DNA of 64,000 nucleotides from Paenalcaligenes hominis_A (GTDB taxonomy: Bacteria > Pseudomonadota > Gammaproteobacteria > Burkholderiales > Burkholderiaceae_B): the NCBI RefSeq assembly GCF_041359055.1, contig NZ_JBGJKZ010000002.1:124001-188000 (forward strand), read 5' to 3'. Under the pieces are notes generated by a model. That model saw only the letters and a list, made by a program, of their open reading frames with translations, did no database searches and was not told where the DNA came from. This document shows positions 8,588 through 17,951 of the stretch, one piece after another. The first letter of the stretch is position 1, and each line of letters begins with the position of its first letter. The position numbers and the translations under genes were made by a program.

Positions 8588-10264
8588 ATGTTTAAAAAAG
8601 TCATTGCCATGTTAAATCGACTTCGAATTAGTACCTTGTTAATGACCGTTATGGGCTTGTCCCTACTCGTTGTTGTGGTGCTGGGTGGTACGGCTTATCA
8701 TTTTCTTAATCAAAATGGTGCAATGGTACAAGAGCTTCGCGTACAGAATCAGCGCCAGGTACAAATCATGGAGCTCAATGCGGTTACCGCCGAGGCTCGT
8801 GCCACCTTAATGCTGGTGGCACATCAAATGCGCGAGGCGGGTTACAGGGGCGACTCCGACCTGCTTGGTTATGCCGATCAGGAACTAGAAAAGGTCAAAT
8901 ACAGCATTGACTTAGCCGATTTTGAATACAAACGTTTTAGCAGTATACGTGCTGCCACAGATGAAGAGGCCGCGTTACTGGAAAAGGTAAATAGCCATTA
9001 TGTGCGCTATATGGACGAGGTGTTGTTTAGCTTAATTGACGCCCTCGAGGAACGCAATTACACCCACTTTTATGAAATTAATGAAAATATTGGTTATGTG
9101 CGCGCCGAGGAATTCCAAACCACACTGCGCGCTCTTAGTTCTTATATCCAAGAGCAAACCAATACTTTTATCCAACAGGCCGAAGACCGAACACAGTTAG
9201 CCATTCTCATTATTATCAGCAGTGTTGTATTGGGGTTGTTGTTTACACTGCTTATTCGTTATGTGATTCAACACAGCATTATTCGACCTGTACGCGATTT
9301 AGGGGTGTTATTTGACCATATTGCAAATGGTGATCTCAGCCGTCAGGCTCGCTTTGATGGCGATAACGAGATTGGCTTTCTGTATGCTTCGTCGCAGCGT
9401 ATGCAAAACAGCTTGCAGGCCATGGTGTTACAGGTGCGCCAAAGCGCCATGCAAATCCACAATAGTGCGCTTGAACTCTTTAGCGGCAACACAGAGCTCA
9501 ATTCGCGTATGGAGCAATCAGCCAGTGCCCTACAGCAAACTGCTAGTACCATGAGCGAAATTGCCATGACCGTGCGGCACAATACAGACAATGCCAATGA
9601 AGCCGATCGTGTTACAAAAAAAGCAGCCGATGTGGCAGAGAAAGGGGGCGTAGCGGTGCGTACCGTGGTGGATACCATGGAAGACATCCATAAAAGCTCA
9701 GACCAAATTACAGATTTTGTTAACGTTATTGATAGCATTGCGTTTCAAACGAATATCTTGGCTTTAAACGCTGCAGTCGAAGCCGCTCGCGCTGGGGAAC
9801 AGGGGCGCGGTTTTGCGGTGGTGGCTTCCGAGGTTCGTGCCTTAGCGCAACGTAGTGCTCAGGCCGCGCGCGAGGTCAAAGACTTAATCGATGGTTCAAC
9901 ACAGCAAATCAAAGCGGGCTCCGATCAAGCCGCCAATGCTGGTCAGGTTATTACTCAAGTTGTTCAAGCGATTAACTCGGCCTCCACCCTTATGACTGAC
10001 ATCAGTCAGGCCTCAGATGAGCAAAGCGATGGCGTTAACCAAGTCAATATTGCTGTTACTCAAATGGACAGTGTAGTGCAGCAAAACTCTGTGTTGGTGG
10101 CACAGCTTACTGACTTGGCAGGCTCGTTGCAGGATCAGGCTCAGCATCTCACGGCGGCAGTGGCGCAGTTCACTGTGACCGAAACCGAAGAGCACTCCCA
10201 CTTTGTGAACCACAGCACAGCTACTACACCGGTGGGCTCGCAGTTAGCCTATCAAACCGACTAA
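8588..10264 (+). CDS. Methyl-accepting chemotaxis protein with four-helix-bundle-type periplasmic domain
   Basis: A 558-residue chemoreceptor. A first membrane segment (about residues 15-40) leads into a helical periplasmic domain of about 160 residues, rich in charged heptads and compatible with a four-helix bundle. A second membrane segment (about 203-226), HAMP (IIRPVRDLGVLFDHIANGDL) and the signalling domain with IAFQTNILALNAAVEAARAG follow. There is no xWxxF tail, so it would rely on other receptors for CheR/CheB tethering. It is transcribed alone between a terminator and the convergent fli operon. The ligand is not predictable. Confidence 0.93.
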   Translation: MFKKVIAMLNRLRISTLLMTVMGLSLLVVVVLGGTAYHFLNQNGAMVQELRVQNQRQVQIMELNAVTAEARATLMLVAHQMREAGYRGDSDLLGYADQELEKVKYSIDLADFEYKRFSSIRAATDEEAALLEKVNSHYVRYMDEVLFSLIDALEERNYTHFYEINENIGYVRAEEFQTTLRALSSYIQEQTNTFIQQAEDRTQLAILIIISSVVLGLLFTLLIRYVIQHSIIRPVRDLGVLFDHIANGDLSRQARFDGDNEIGFLYASSQRMQNSLQAMVLQVRQSAMQIHNSALELFSGNTELNSRMEQSASALQQTASTMSEIAMTVRHNTDNANEADRVTKKAADVAEKGGVAVRTVVDTMEDIHKSSDQITDFVNVIDSIAFQTNILALNAAVEAARAGEQGRGFAVVASEVRALAQRSAQAAREVKDLIDGSTQQIKAGSDQAANAGQVITQVVQAINSASTLMTDISQASDEQSDGVNQVNIAVTQMDSVVQQNSVLVAQLTDLAGSLQDQAQHLTAAVAQFTVTETEEHSHFVNHSTATTPVGSQLAYQTD

Positions 10265-10317
10265 GTTGACGGTTTCCTGGTTCTAAACGCCAAGGTTTTT
10301 CGCGCATTTTGTTAAAT

Positions 10318-10409
10318 AAAAAAGGCACTAGCATAAATAGGAACGGTCCCAGAACCGTGTTGGATAGCTATCCAGCGTAGTGGGGCAATTCAATGCTAGT
10401 GCTTTTTTT
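10318..10409 (+). ncRNA. Branched intergenic RNA element ending as a terminator
   Basis: A perfect 10-bp stem (GCACTAGCAT 10325-10334 with ATGCTAGTGC 10393-10402) closes a region holding two further hairpins. These are ACGGT/ACCGT (10343-10358, six-base loop) and GTTGGAT/ATCCAGC (10359-10376, loop AGCT). It is flanked by six A and seven T, so it can terminate transcription of the chemoreceptor and, in reverse, of fliR. The branching is more than a terminator needs. It may be a structured sRNA or only an elaborate bidirectional terminator. Confidence 0.6.
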
Positions 10410-10469
10410 GTGCTTTTATTGGTAGCTGTAGACTTCTACGTAGGTGGTAATTTTGATCAGCCCGTGTAA

Positions 10470-11255
10470 TTAATTTGTACTCAATGCCTGCATGAACCGC
10501 ATCATGGTTTCATAGCCAGACTCAAATAGCTGCATTAAAAAAGGTGCTGTTTGGGGGATGACCAGAGTCAATACCACCAAACCTGTCATCAAGGTAATAG
10601 GAAAGCCCACTGCAAAAATCGTAATTTGTTGGGCGGTACGGTTTAGAATCCCAAAGGCTAAGTTCATGGTGAGCAAAATAATAATTAACGGCAAAGCCAA
10701 CAACATTCCCGATAAAAATAGCTCGCCACTCCACTCTAAAATAACACCCCAACCATTAATATCTAAACTACCTGTAGCAATAGGCAATACCTCAAAGGTG
10801 CGTATAAACGCATGCAACATGACTAGATGCCCATCCACCGTTAAAAAACACAGCATGGCTACAATATTCAAAATGCGGGACACGACCGCGGTTTGAGCAC
10901 CCGTGCCGGGATCAAAAAAGGAAGCAAATGACAGGCCCATTTGAAAGCCAATGAATTCACCGGCCAAGATCACTACGGCAAAAGCAATACGCATAATAAA
11001 ACCTAGCGCAAAGCCAATTAAAACCTGCTGCGCCGCAAGCCACAGTGCTGGCCATGATCCGGTAGGTAAATCAGGCATGGGCAAACCCGGGGCGATAACC
11101 AAGGTAATTAAAATGGCGGCCCCAATTTTGACATGCAAACTAATGCTGGATTCACTAAAAAGAGGAGCCGTCATGAATAGGCCCAGCACTCTAAAAAGCG
11201 GCCACAGAAAAGCGTTAATCCAAAGATAGAGTTGGTCTAAGGTGAAATCAACCAT
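10470..11255 (-). CDS. fliR: Flagellar export gate protein FliR
   Basis: FliR is a polytopic component of the FliPQR export gate in the MS-ring pore. The 261-residue product has five to six hydrophobic segments. It carries the family features RVLGLFMTAPLFSE near the N terminus and GFQMGLSFASFFDPGTGAQ in the middle. It is the last gene of the fliL-R run and ends about 60 bases before the folded element at 10318-10409. Confidence 0.96.
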   Translation of the reverse strand: MVDFTLDQLYLWINAFLWPLFRVLGLFMTAPLFSESSISLHVKIGAAILITLVIAPGLPMPDLPTGSWPALWLAAQQVLIGFALGFIMRIAFAVVILAGEFIGFQMGLSFASFFDPGTGAQTAVVSRILNIVAMLCFLTVDGHLVMLHAFIRTFEVLPIATGSLDINGWGVILEWSGELFLSGMLLALPLIIILLTMNLAFGILNRTAQQITIFAVGFPITLMTGLVVLTLVIPQTAPFLMQLFESGYETMMRFMQALSTN

Positions 11256-11266
11256 CGCCTAGAGGC

Positions 11267-11536
11267 TTACATTGCTAGACTGGGGATTTGATTGAACAGG
11301 CTTTGCATGTAATCCACCATGGTGGTGATCATCCACGGCCCAATTAAAATTACCACGATCACAATGCCGGCAATTTTAGGAATAAAGGTTAAGGTCATTT
11401 CATTGATTTGGGTGGCCGCTTGGAAAATACTGACCAGCAAACCTAGGATCAATGCCGTTAATAAAAAAGGACCGGCTAGGGTTAGTGCCATTTTTAACGC
11501 AAGATGCGTCATGCTCATGACGGTTTCTGGAGTCAT
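11267..11536 (-). CDS. fliQ: Flagellar export gate protein FliQ
   Basis: An 89-residue protein with two long membrane helices, the usual FliQ size and layout. It starts MTPETVMSMTHLALKMAL and contains the conserved SIFQAATQINEMTLTFIPKI. FliQ packs around the FliP/FliR core of the export gate. The gene lies between fliP and fliR with 9-11 bp spacers. Confidence 0.97.
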   Translation of the reverse strand: MTPETVMSMTHLALKMALTLAGPFLLTALILGLLVSIFQAATQINEMTLTFIPKIAGIVIVVILIGPWMITTMVDYMQSLFNQIPSLAM

Positions 11537-11545
11537 TGGGTATAC

Positions 11546-12310
11546 CTATTGGTAAAAGCTGCGTGCTAACGAGCCCAACAGCAGATGCCAGCCATCGGCC
11601 AACACAAACAGCATGAGCTTAAAAGGCAAAGAAATCGTGATGGGAGGCACCATCATCATCCCTAAAGCCATCAATGTGCTGGCGACAACCAAATCAATAA
11701 TTAAAAACGGAATAAAAATGGTGAAGCCAATTTGAAACGCTGTTTTTAGCTCGCTGGTAATAAAAGCAGGCATTAGTACGCGCAGAGGTAGCTCATTGGG
11801 GCTTTGTATTTCGCCTATATTGGCCATTTCTGCAAATAGCTGCAAATCGGTTTCACGGGTTTGATGTAGCATAAAGGTTTTAAATGGCTCTGCCCCCACG
11901 GCTAATGCATCCTGAAAAGAAATCTCGTTTTGCACTAAAGGTTGATAGGCGAGCTCGTACACCTGATCAAACACCGGTGACATAGCAAAAAAAGTCAAAA
12001 ACAATGCAATACCAATAAGCACCGGGTTAGGAGGGGAGTTGTTCGTGCCCATGGCATTGCGCAACAAGCCCAGCACAATAATGATACGGGTGAAGCCGGT
12101 CATCATCATCAGCATGGAAGGCAAAAAGGACATCATGGTAAGCATGACCAAAGTCTCTATATTTAGAGACCAGGTTTGGCTACCGTCCGAGTTGGTGTTG
12201 CTCTGGATGGAGGGCAGTTGAATGAACTGTTGGGCTTCGGTTGCAAAGGGAGCCAAGAGCAACACGAGTGCGGTCAAACAATAAAAAAGATTAAGACGCG
12301 TTGTTTTCAC
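11546..12310 (-). CDS. fliP: Flagellar export gate protein FliP
   Basis: FliP forms the pentameric core of the type III export gate. The 254-residue product has an N-terminal cleavable signal ending FATEAQQ. It carries the family blocks MTGFTRIIIVLGLLRNAMGT and FLIIDLVVASTLMALGMMMV, followed by LPFKLMLFVLADGWHLL. The start overlaps the fliO end by 20 bp, indicating translational coupling. Confidence 0.97.
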   Translation of the reverse strand: MKTTRLNLFYCLTALVLLLAPFATEAQQFIQLPSIQSNTNSDGSQTWSLNIETLVMLTMMSFLPSMLMMMTGFTRIIIVLGLLRNAMGTNNSPPNPVLIGIALFLTFFAMSPVFDQVYELAYQPLVQNEISFQDALAVGAEPFKTFMLHQTRETDLQLFAEMANIGEIQSPNELPLRVLMPAFITSELKTAFQIGFTIFIPFLIIDLVVASTLMALGMMMVPPITISLPFKLMLFVLADGWHLLLGSLARSFYQ

Positions 12311-12614
12311 TTGAGGACTGCTGTTGTTGAGCCGTTACGGCCTGATCCAAAGTGGTTTGGAATTCGTCCTGAGCCGGCAGTATATGTAACAGGTTGACTT
12401 GGTGAGGGCTCACACCTAGCACCAGTTTTTTTTGCTCGACTTCGACTACGACCACACTGGTTTTATTACCGAGTGGGTGCGAGGCAATGAATTTAATGAC
12501 CTGTGAGTTAGAGCGCATGAAACCACTGCGGCGTGCGAGCCACGCCACCAGCAATATCAAAAGTACGACTACCACTAAACTAAGCGATAGTCGTAGAAGA
12601 TCGGCCTGAGTCAT
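12291..12614 (-). CDS. fliO: Flagellar export assembly factor FliO
   Basis: FliO is a small bitopic membrane protein that helps assemble the FliP ring. This 107-residue version has one membrane helix (about residues 8-27), followed by the basic FliO-type cytoplasmic domain with SHPLGNKTSVVVVEVEQKKL and VLGVSPHQVNLLH. It overlaps fliN by one base and fliP by 20. Sequence is poorly conserved in this family, so position adds much of the support. Confidence 0.92.
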   Translation of the reverse strand: MTQADLLRLSLSLVVVVLLILLVAWLARRSGFMRSNSQVIKFIASHPLGNKTSVVVVEVEQKKLVLGVSPHQVNLLHILPAQDEFQTTLDQAVTAQQQQSSSENNAS

Positions 12615-13168
12615 TAACGACGATTGTTTAGACGATGAATGCGGTCAGAAGGGGTGACAATATCGGTAATACGAATGCCGTATTTGTCCTCTACTACCAC
12701 GACTTCGCCTTGGGCAATAAGGTAGCCATTAACGAATACATCTAAGGGCTCACCGGCCAAGCCATCAAGCTCTACCACCGAACCTTGGCCCAATTGCAAA
12801 ATATTTTTTAGGGTAAGGCGAGTACGGCCTAGCTCAACAGAAAGCTGAACGGGGATATCCATAATCATATCGATATCGCTGCGACCAGCATCGCTAGTTG
12901 GTTTGTTGAGCGGCTGAAACACGTGCGGCGCAGCAGTTTCCGCTGTGTGAGACTCGCTGGTCTCGTTTGCACTGGCTTCACTTGCTGTGGTTTGCTCTGC
13001 TAGAGCGCTAGCCCAGTCATCATCGCTGACGCTGCCTAGGCCATCGGCCTGAGTGCCTGAGTCAGCTGCGGATTGTTCACCTGCTTGTTGCTCCGCCATG
13101 GCGGCGGCCCAATCGGCTTCGAAGTTAGCGCTTTCTTGGTTGTCGTTCGCGTTATTTGGATCTGTCAT
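12614..13168 (-). CDS. fliN: Flagellar motor switch protein FliN
   Basis: FliN forms the bottom of the C ring and docks FliH. The 184-residue product has a long acidic, alanine- and serine-rich N-terminal extension (about residues 1-95). The compact SpoA domain follows, with the signatures MDIPVQLSVELGRTRLTLKN and DVFVNGYLIAQGEVVVVEDK. Extensions of this kind are seen in other beta-proteobacteria. It overlaps fliM by 17 bp. Confidence 0.96.
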   Translation of the reverse strand: MTDPNNANDNQESANFEADWAAAMAEQQAGEQSAADSGTQADGLGSVSDDDWASALAEQTTASEASANETSESHTAETAAPHVFQPLNKPTSDAGRSDIDMIMDIPVQLSVELGRTRLTLKNILQLGQGSVVELDGLAGEPLDVFVNGYLIAQGEVVVVEDKYGIRITDIVTPSDRIHRLNNRR

Positions 13169-14174
13169 GGCGTTTAGTCTTAAGAAAATCAGGTTCTGGT
13201 TGGGTCAAGAATTGTTGAATACGTACCGCATATTTATTGTTTAGGCTGCCGTAGGTGCCTTTCAATAGGGGAACGCCATCGACATTCGCTGTTACGTGCT
13301 CTGGTATGGCGATGGGCAATACGTCGTTGACTTTTAATTTGAGCAAGTCACGTACTGACATATTGATCTTAGCAAAATCCACACTGAGTTCGACTTCGGC
13401 ACTGCGCACTTGGCGTGTGAGCTGTTGAGTCCAACGTTGATCAATGGCGTCGCCGCTTGTGTCTTGTAATGGGCGTGTAAGCAAGTCACGTACCGGCTCA
13501 ATCATGGAATAAGGGAGACAAATATTTAAATTGCCGCCTTGGGCACCGAATTCAATATTGAACGAGGTCACCACCACCAAGTCATTGCCCGAGCAAATGT
13601 TAGCAAACTTAGTGTGCATTTCCGAGCGAATGTATTCCGATTCGATTTTATAGACGGGTTCCCATGCGCTGCAGTAACTGTCTAGGGTTAGGTCCAACAA
13701 GCGCAAAATAATACGCAATTCGGTAGTGGTGAAGTCACGCCCTTCGATGCGAGTGTTGTAACGACCATGGCCTCCAAATAGGCTGTCAATAATTAAAAAC
13801 ACCAAATTGGGGTCAAAAGTAAACAACCCAATGCCACGCAAAGGTTTAAACGTGACCATGTTCAAATTGCTAGGAACAGGCAGATTTCGCTCAAAATCGC
13901 TGTATTTTTGCACACGAATTGAACCCACCGTAATGTCCGCATTGCGTCGCATAAAGCTGAGCAAAGTACTGCGTAAACGCCGTGCAAAACGTTCGTTAAT
14001 GAGCTCAAGGGTTTGCATCCGGTGCCGAATTACACGATCGGGCGAGGCCAAATCATAGGCTCGCACCCCACCTGGCAAGTCCGAGGTTTGGGTGTTTTGT
14101 TGGGACTCTTCGCCTGTAACCCCCGCTAGGAGCGCATCGACTTCGTCTTGAGATAGAAAGCTTTGATACGACAT
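13152..14174 (-). CDS. fliM: Flagellar motor switch protein FliM
   Basis: FliM connects CheY-P to the rotor. The 340-residue protein starts with the CheY-P binding peptide LSQDEVDALLAGV. The CheC-like middle domain follows (about 45-235, with LFTFDPNLVFLIIDSLFGGHG), then the C-terminal SpoA domain (about 250-325). It overlaps fliL by one base and fliN by 17, so the switch genes are translationally coupled. Confidence 0.97.
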   Translation of the reverse strand: MSYQSFLSQDEVDALLAGVTGEESQQNTQTSDLPGGVRAYDLASPDRVIRHRMQTLELINERFARRLRSTLLSFMRRNADITVGSIRVQKYSDFERNLPVPSNLNMVTFKPLRGIGLFTFDPNLVFLIIDSLFGGHGRYNTRIEGRDFTTTELRIILRLLDLTLDSYCSAWEPVYKIESEYIRSEMHTKFANICSGNDLVVVTSFNIEFGAQGGNLNICLPYSMIEPVRDLLTRPLQDTSGDAIDQRWTQQLTRQVRSAEVELSVDFAKINMSVRDLLKLKVNDVLPIAIPEHVTANVDGVPLLKGTYGSLNNKYAVRIQQFLTQPEPDFLKTKRHDRSK

Positions 14175-14785
14175 TATTGAATCACAAAGGCGGTGAATAG
14201 AACATGAGTAATATCAGGGCCCGACGATTTTGCATCATAAGGCTGGCTCATGGCATGTTTTAACGAGGCAACTAACTGCTCGCGCCCCTCGGGTGTTTGA
14301 ATGTATTGCGGGTGTTGAGCCGAAAGAATCTGTAAAACCTGATCTCGCACCATAGGCATGTATTCACCAATTAAGGCGCTGGATTTTTCATCTGCTACGC
14401 GTAAGGTGATGGCAACATGCAAAATTCGGGAACGACTACCGCCTTCGGAAATGGTAACTGTAAAAGGGTCAAGCCGTACAAAAATAGGTTTTTCAGGAGG
14501 GAGTGCAGGGGCTGATTCCTTTTGGGGCTCGGGGGCGACAGTGTCGGACGGCTCGGTATCAATGGCTTTGCTTTGGGGAATAAAGCTAAACAGTGAGGCA
14601 CCGGCAGGCCAAGTGTAATAAAGCGTTGCGCCCACACTTGCTGCAATAATAATGAGTACCAATAGCACAATCCGCAAAAGGCGTTTGAATTTTGAAGGTT
14701 TACGTTTAGGGCGAGCAGAGTTGTCTGCGGCTGCTGGCTGTTCAAGAGCTTGACGTTTACGGGCGTTAGAGGAGCTTGTGGCCAT
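14174..14785 (-). CDS. fliL: Flagellar basal-body protein FliL
   Basis: FliL is a single-pass inner-membrane protein that surrounds the stator and increases torque. The 203-residue product has a basic cytoplasmic N terminus, one membrane helix (about 37-58), a proline-rich linker and the periplasmic FliL domain with FVRLDPFTVTISE and a terminal DITHVLFTAFVIQ. It is longer than E. coli FliL because of the N-terminal tail and the linker. It lies immediately upstream of fliM. Confidence 0.95.
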   Translation of the reverse strand: MATSSSNARKRQALEQPAAADNSARPKRKPSKFKRLLRIVLLVLIIIAASVGATLYYTWPAGASLFSFIPQSKAIDTEPSDTVAPEPQKESAPALPPEKPIFVRLDPFTVTISEGGSRSRILHVAITLRVADEKSSALIGEYMPMVRDQVLQILSAQHPQYIQTPEGREQLVASLKHAMSQPYDAKSSGPDITHVLFTAFVIQ

Positions 14786-14818
14786 GAGTGTTAACTGCTT
14801 GTATTAAGTAACTAAATG

Positions 14819-16051
14819 TTAGGCAAATGTATCGATTATAGCATCCGAGGCAGCACGCTGCGTTGAGTTGTGTGCTTCAGAAGCCAAGCCAGTATCCGTC
14901 GTTGTTGTGTGAGCAGATAGACTAAATGGATGGCTTGATGCCTTGTTTTCTGAGGAAGGCTCGTGCTGCGCTTGACTGCCAAAGCCGTGGTCACTGACAT
15001 TGGCTTCGCCAAGGCTAAGACCAGAATTAGCTAACTGCTGTTGGAGTTGAGGCAGGGCTTGTTCTACGGTTAAGCGGGTCTGAGCGTGCGCGGCATAAAT
15101 AGTGGCATTCGCTATGTTATCGGTAATGGACAACACAATGCGCAATGGGCCGAGTTCCGGCGGGTCTAAGCGAATTTCGGCATTTTGTGGGCCTGCCTGC
15201 TGAGCATGCTGAGTAAGGGTGACCATGACGCGACCTAAGTCTTGGCTCCATTGAGTATGCGTTAATGGCGTAGCTACCTGTGCACTATAGGTAGGTGTGG
15301 CATTTAATGCGTGTGTTGCAGAGCTGCTGCCAGTGGCGCTAGCAAGTTGCAAGTGAAACTCAGCCCCCGTTTGTAAGCTAGGTGGACGAGCAAGATCCTG
15401 CGCACCCACCGAGGTGGTTAAATCTGTACCTATAGGCAAACGGGCAGAAAACGTGTTGGAGTTAAGCGGTTGTTTTGCTTGATCCATTAGAGCCGTTAGG
15501 CCATTTTTGGCATCGCCATGAGACGCAATTAAACTGGCGTTTGTGCTGGATTTGGTCAAATTTTTGGAAGCCAACGCATCAGGAGCACCGTTTGCCGTAC
15601 GCAACTGAAAGGATTCCTGCGCAATAAACAAGGTGTTTTGAATAAAAGTAAGTGCATCTTGTTGTTCTTCAGCAGTAGCCGAGGGCTTGGTGTGAGTTGA
15701 TTGCGCAGCAGTCAAGGACGAGGCCAAGCCGTTTAGTTTGCCTAAGGTTGCCGTATCGAAGCCTTTTTCTTTAAGAAAGGCGTTTAGGTCTTTACCTGTA
15801 GAAGACATGGCGTGCCATTCATTGAGCAGAGCTTTTGGATTCAGTCCGGCAGCCTGTAGAGTTTCGATTAGGGCTTGAGCATCTAGACCAGCCGCCGCCA
15901 ACCAATGTTCGAGGTCGGCATCAATTTGATCGGCCTGTTGACCTAACACACGGGCAAAAGAAGAGGGAGATTGGGCAGTTTTTGCACCTGACAAAACACT
16001 AGCCCCGCCTTTGCTGGAGCCGTCCAATCCTGATAACAGCATTGAGTTCAT
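14819..16051 (-). CDS. fliK: Flagellar hook-length control protein FliK
   Basis: FliK measures hook length and triggers the FlhB substrate switch. The 410-residue product is low-complexity, Ala/Ser/Gln/Thr-rich and poorly conserved for about 260 residues. It ends with the Flg_hook domain: NAEIRLDPPELGPLRIVLS then ARLTVEQ-type helices (QTRLTVEQALPQLQQQL). It sits between fliJ and fliL, the standard place. A second protein with the same C-terminal domain is at 22276-23478. Confidence 0.93.
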   Translation of the reverse strand: MNSMLLSGLDGSSKGGASVLSGAKTAQSPSSFARVLGQQADQIDADLEHWLAAAGLDAQALIETLQAAGLNPKALLNEWHAMSSTGKDLNAFLKEKGFDTATLGKLNGLASSLTAAQSTHTKPSATAEEQQDALTFIQNTLFIAQESFQLRTANGAPDALASKNLTKSSTNASLIASHGDAKNGLTALMDQAKQPLNSNTFSARLPIGTDLTTSVGAQDLARPPSLQTGAEFHLQLASATGSSSATHALNATPTYSAQVATPLTHTQWSQDLGRVMVTLTQHAQQAGPQNAEIRLDPPELGPLRIVLSITDNIANATIYAAHAQTRLTVEQALPQLQQQLANSGLSLGEANVSDHGFGSQAQHEPSSENKASSHPFSLSAHTTTTDTGLASEAHNSTQRAASDAIIDTFA

Positions 16052-16066
16052 TCTTTTTTAACCCAT

Positions 16067-16513
16067 TTAATTAAATTGCCTGAGCCTATAGAGCATAGCA
16101 GCAGAGAGCTCATCGTTTTCTCGTTGTTCTAGCCGCGCTTGATGTTCCGCCTGAGCTTGATCGCGACGGTTTTGTAGCGTTTGGTAGGCGTTTAAGCGCT
16201 GCTTGGCAGCCATCCATTGTTGCTGCTGCTGCGTAATTTTCAATTCGAGGTGTTCCAGTAGACTATTTTGCTGTGTAATGGCCTGATCTAAAGTGCCAAT
16301 AAAGCGGTAAAAATTATGGTAGTTCGACATCGTGACGCCCGATTGACTGGCTTGAAGCAGTCGATCGGAGTAATCCAAGCGGTATTGTTGCAAAGTGCTT
16401 AGTTGCTCAGAGGCTTGGTTGCGTTCGCTGTTTAGCCGTTGCAGGTAGTCGGTTTGCTGTTCCACTTCGTTTTCAGCCAGATGGATCAGCGTATGCATGG
16501 ATGTATTAGGCAT
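16067..16513 (-). CDS. fliJ: Flagellar export chaperone FliJ
   Basis: FliJ is the central stalk of the FliI ATPase and escorts cargo chaperones. The 148-residue product is almost wholly coiled coil, rich in Gln and Glu, with the expected length and no membrane segment. The start overlaps the fliI stop by eight bases, and fliK follows. Identification rests on length, heptads and position, since FliJ sequences drift quickly. Confidence 0.93.
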   Translation of the reverse strand: MPNTSMHTLIHLAENEVEQQTDYLQRLNSERNQASEQLSTLQQYRLDYSDRLLQASQSGVTMSNYHNFYRFIGTLDQAITQQNSLLEHLELKITQQQQQWMAAKQRLNAYQTLQNRRDQAQAEHQARLEQRENDELSAAMLYRLRQFN

Positions 16514-17951
16514 TGCTATTCACTCCTAAAATGGCTTGTAGCTCATCTAAGGCTTTCTCAAAGCTCACTGGATGATCGACGTCTTGGCGTAAAAAGTTTT
16601 CTAGCCAAGGATAGCGCTCGATAGCGTTATCAATGGTGGGATCATTGCCACGTTGATATGCACCCACTGCAATCAAATCGCGGTTGCGCTGATAGATGGA
16701 TAGGATCTGTTTGAATTGGTGCACCAGTTTGATGTGCTCGGGGCTGACTACGGCAGACATTACGCGTGAAATCGACGCCTCTACATCAATGGCGGGGTAG
16801 TGACCGCTGTCGGCTAAGCGTCGTGATAGCACCACATGACCATCTAAAATGGCGCGTGCGGAGTCTGCAATAGGGTCTTGTTGGTCATCGCCTTCAGTCA
16901 AAACGGTATAAAAAGCGGTAATAGAACCTGCCGCTGCCCCATTATCTGACTGTGCGCCATTACCAGCCCGTTCGACCAAAGCCGGAAGTTTATTAAAAAC
17001 GGAAGGAGGGTAACCTTTGGTAGCTGGGGGCTCGCCTACGGCTAGGGCAATTTCACGTTGTGCCATGGCATAACGGGTTAAAGAGTCCATGATCAGCAAT
17101 ACATGCTGGCCCTGATCGCGGAAATACTCGGCGATACGAGTCGCATAAACGGCACCTTGCAAACGTAGCAAAGGCGATACGTCTGCTGGCGCGGCAACCA
17201 CCACGGAACGTGCTAAACCTTGCGCCCCTAAGTTGTGCTCAATGAATTCTTTGACCTCACGGCCACGTTCCCCAATTAGCCCTACTACAATCACATCGGC
17301 TTCGGTGTAGCGTGCCATCATGCCCAGCAGTACGCTTTTTCCAACCCCAGAGCCTGCAAACAAACCCATACGTTGGCCGCGCCCAATAGAAAGCAAGCCA
17401 TTAATGGCGCGCACACCCACGTCCATGGTTTGGGTAATGGGGGTACGGGCTAATGGGTTAATAAAGGTGGCATTTAGGCTGGCTTTGTCACTGTGATCTA
17501 ATGAGCCTAAGCCATCAAGGGCTTGACCGGCGGCATCCACCACGCGTCCTAACAAATGCGCGCCTACTGGTAGTTGTTGTGCTAAAGCGGGTGGGGGCGG
17601 AGGCTCAATAGCGGCGTCTGGGTTTAAGCGCAGCGGGCTTTCAGTAATGGGTTCAATAGGTAGAACCAGAGCGCCAGGCCGTAAGCCCATAATTTCCTGA
17701 TGCGGCATCAAATACAGTGTTTCTGCCTCAAAGCCTACTACTTCGGCATGAGCCCAATGATCTAATTGTTGCGACACCTGTATACGACACGCTGCGCCTA
17801 AAGGTAGTTGCAACCCCGTGGCCTCAAGCACGAGGCCTGTGGCTTTAGTAATGCGTCCGCTGCGCGCAATGGGTTCGCTACTTTGGGCGCGTAATTGAGC
17901 GCTAGCGAGCTGAGCGCGCCACTGGGCAGCAGGGCGAGGGGTAGTACTCAT
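16506..17951 (-). CDS. fliI: Flagellum-specific export ATPase FliI
   Basis: FliI is the hexameric ATPase of flagellar type III export. The ATG at 17951 overlaps the fliH stop as ATGA and gives 481 residues; the open frame upstream to 18005 lies inside fliH. Walker A is GLFAGSGVGKSVLL, followed by VVGLIGERGREVKEF. Walker B is HVLLIMDSLTRYAMAQRE, and PPSVFNKLPALVERAG follows. The N terminus shows the F1-like barrel. It is coupled to fliH and fliJ by overlaps. Confidence 0.97.
   Translation of the reverse strand: MSTTPRPAAQWRAQLASAQLRAQSSEPIARSGRITKATGLVLEATGLQLPLGAACRIQVSQQLDHWAHAEVVGFEAETLYLMPHQEIMGLRPGALVLPIEPITESPLRLNPDAAIEPPPPPALAQQLPVGAHLLGRVVDAAGQALDGLGSLDHSDKASLNATFINPLARTPITQTMDVGVRAINGLLSIGRGQRMGLFAGSGVGKSVLLGMMARYTEADVIVVGLIGERGREVKEFIEHNLGAQGLARSVVVAAPADVSPLLRLQGAVYATRIAEYFRDQGQHVLLIMDSLTRYAMAQREIALAVGEPPATKGYPPSVFNKLPALVERAGNGAQSDNGAAAGSITAFYTVLTEGDDQQDPIADSARAILDGHVVLSRRLADSGHYPAIDVEASISRVMSAVVSPEHIKLVHQFKQILSIYQRNRDLIAVGAYQRGNDPTIDNAIERYPWLENFLRQDVDHPVSFEKALDELQAILGVNSNA

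Noticed and set aside
10318..10409. Degenerate tRNA
   Set aside because: The closing stem is 10 bp rather than 7, no T-loop consensus is present and the hairpins do not match D, anticodon and T arms.
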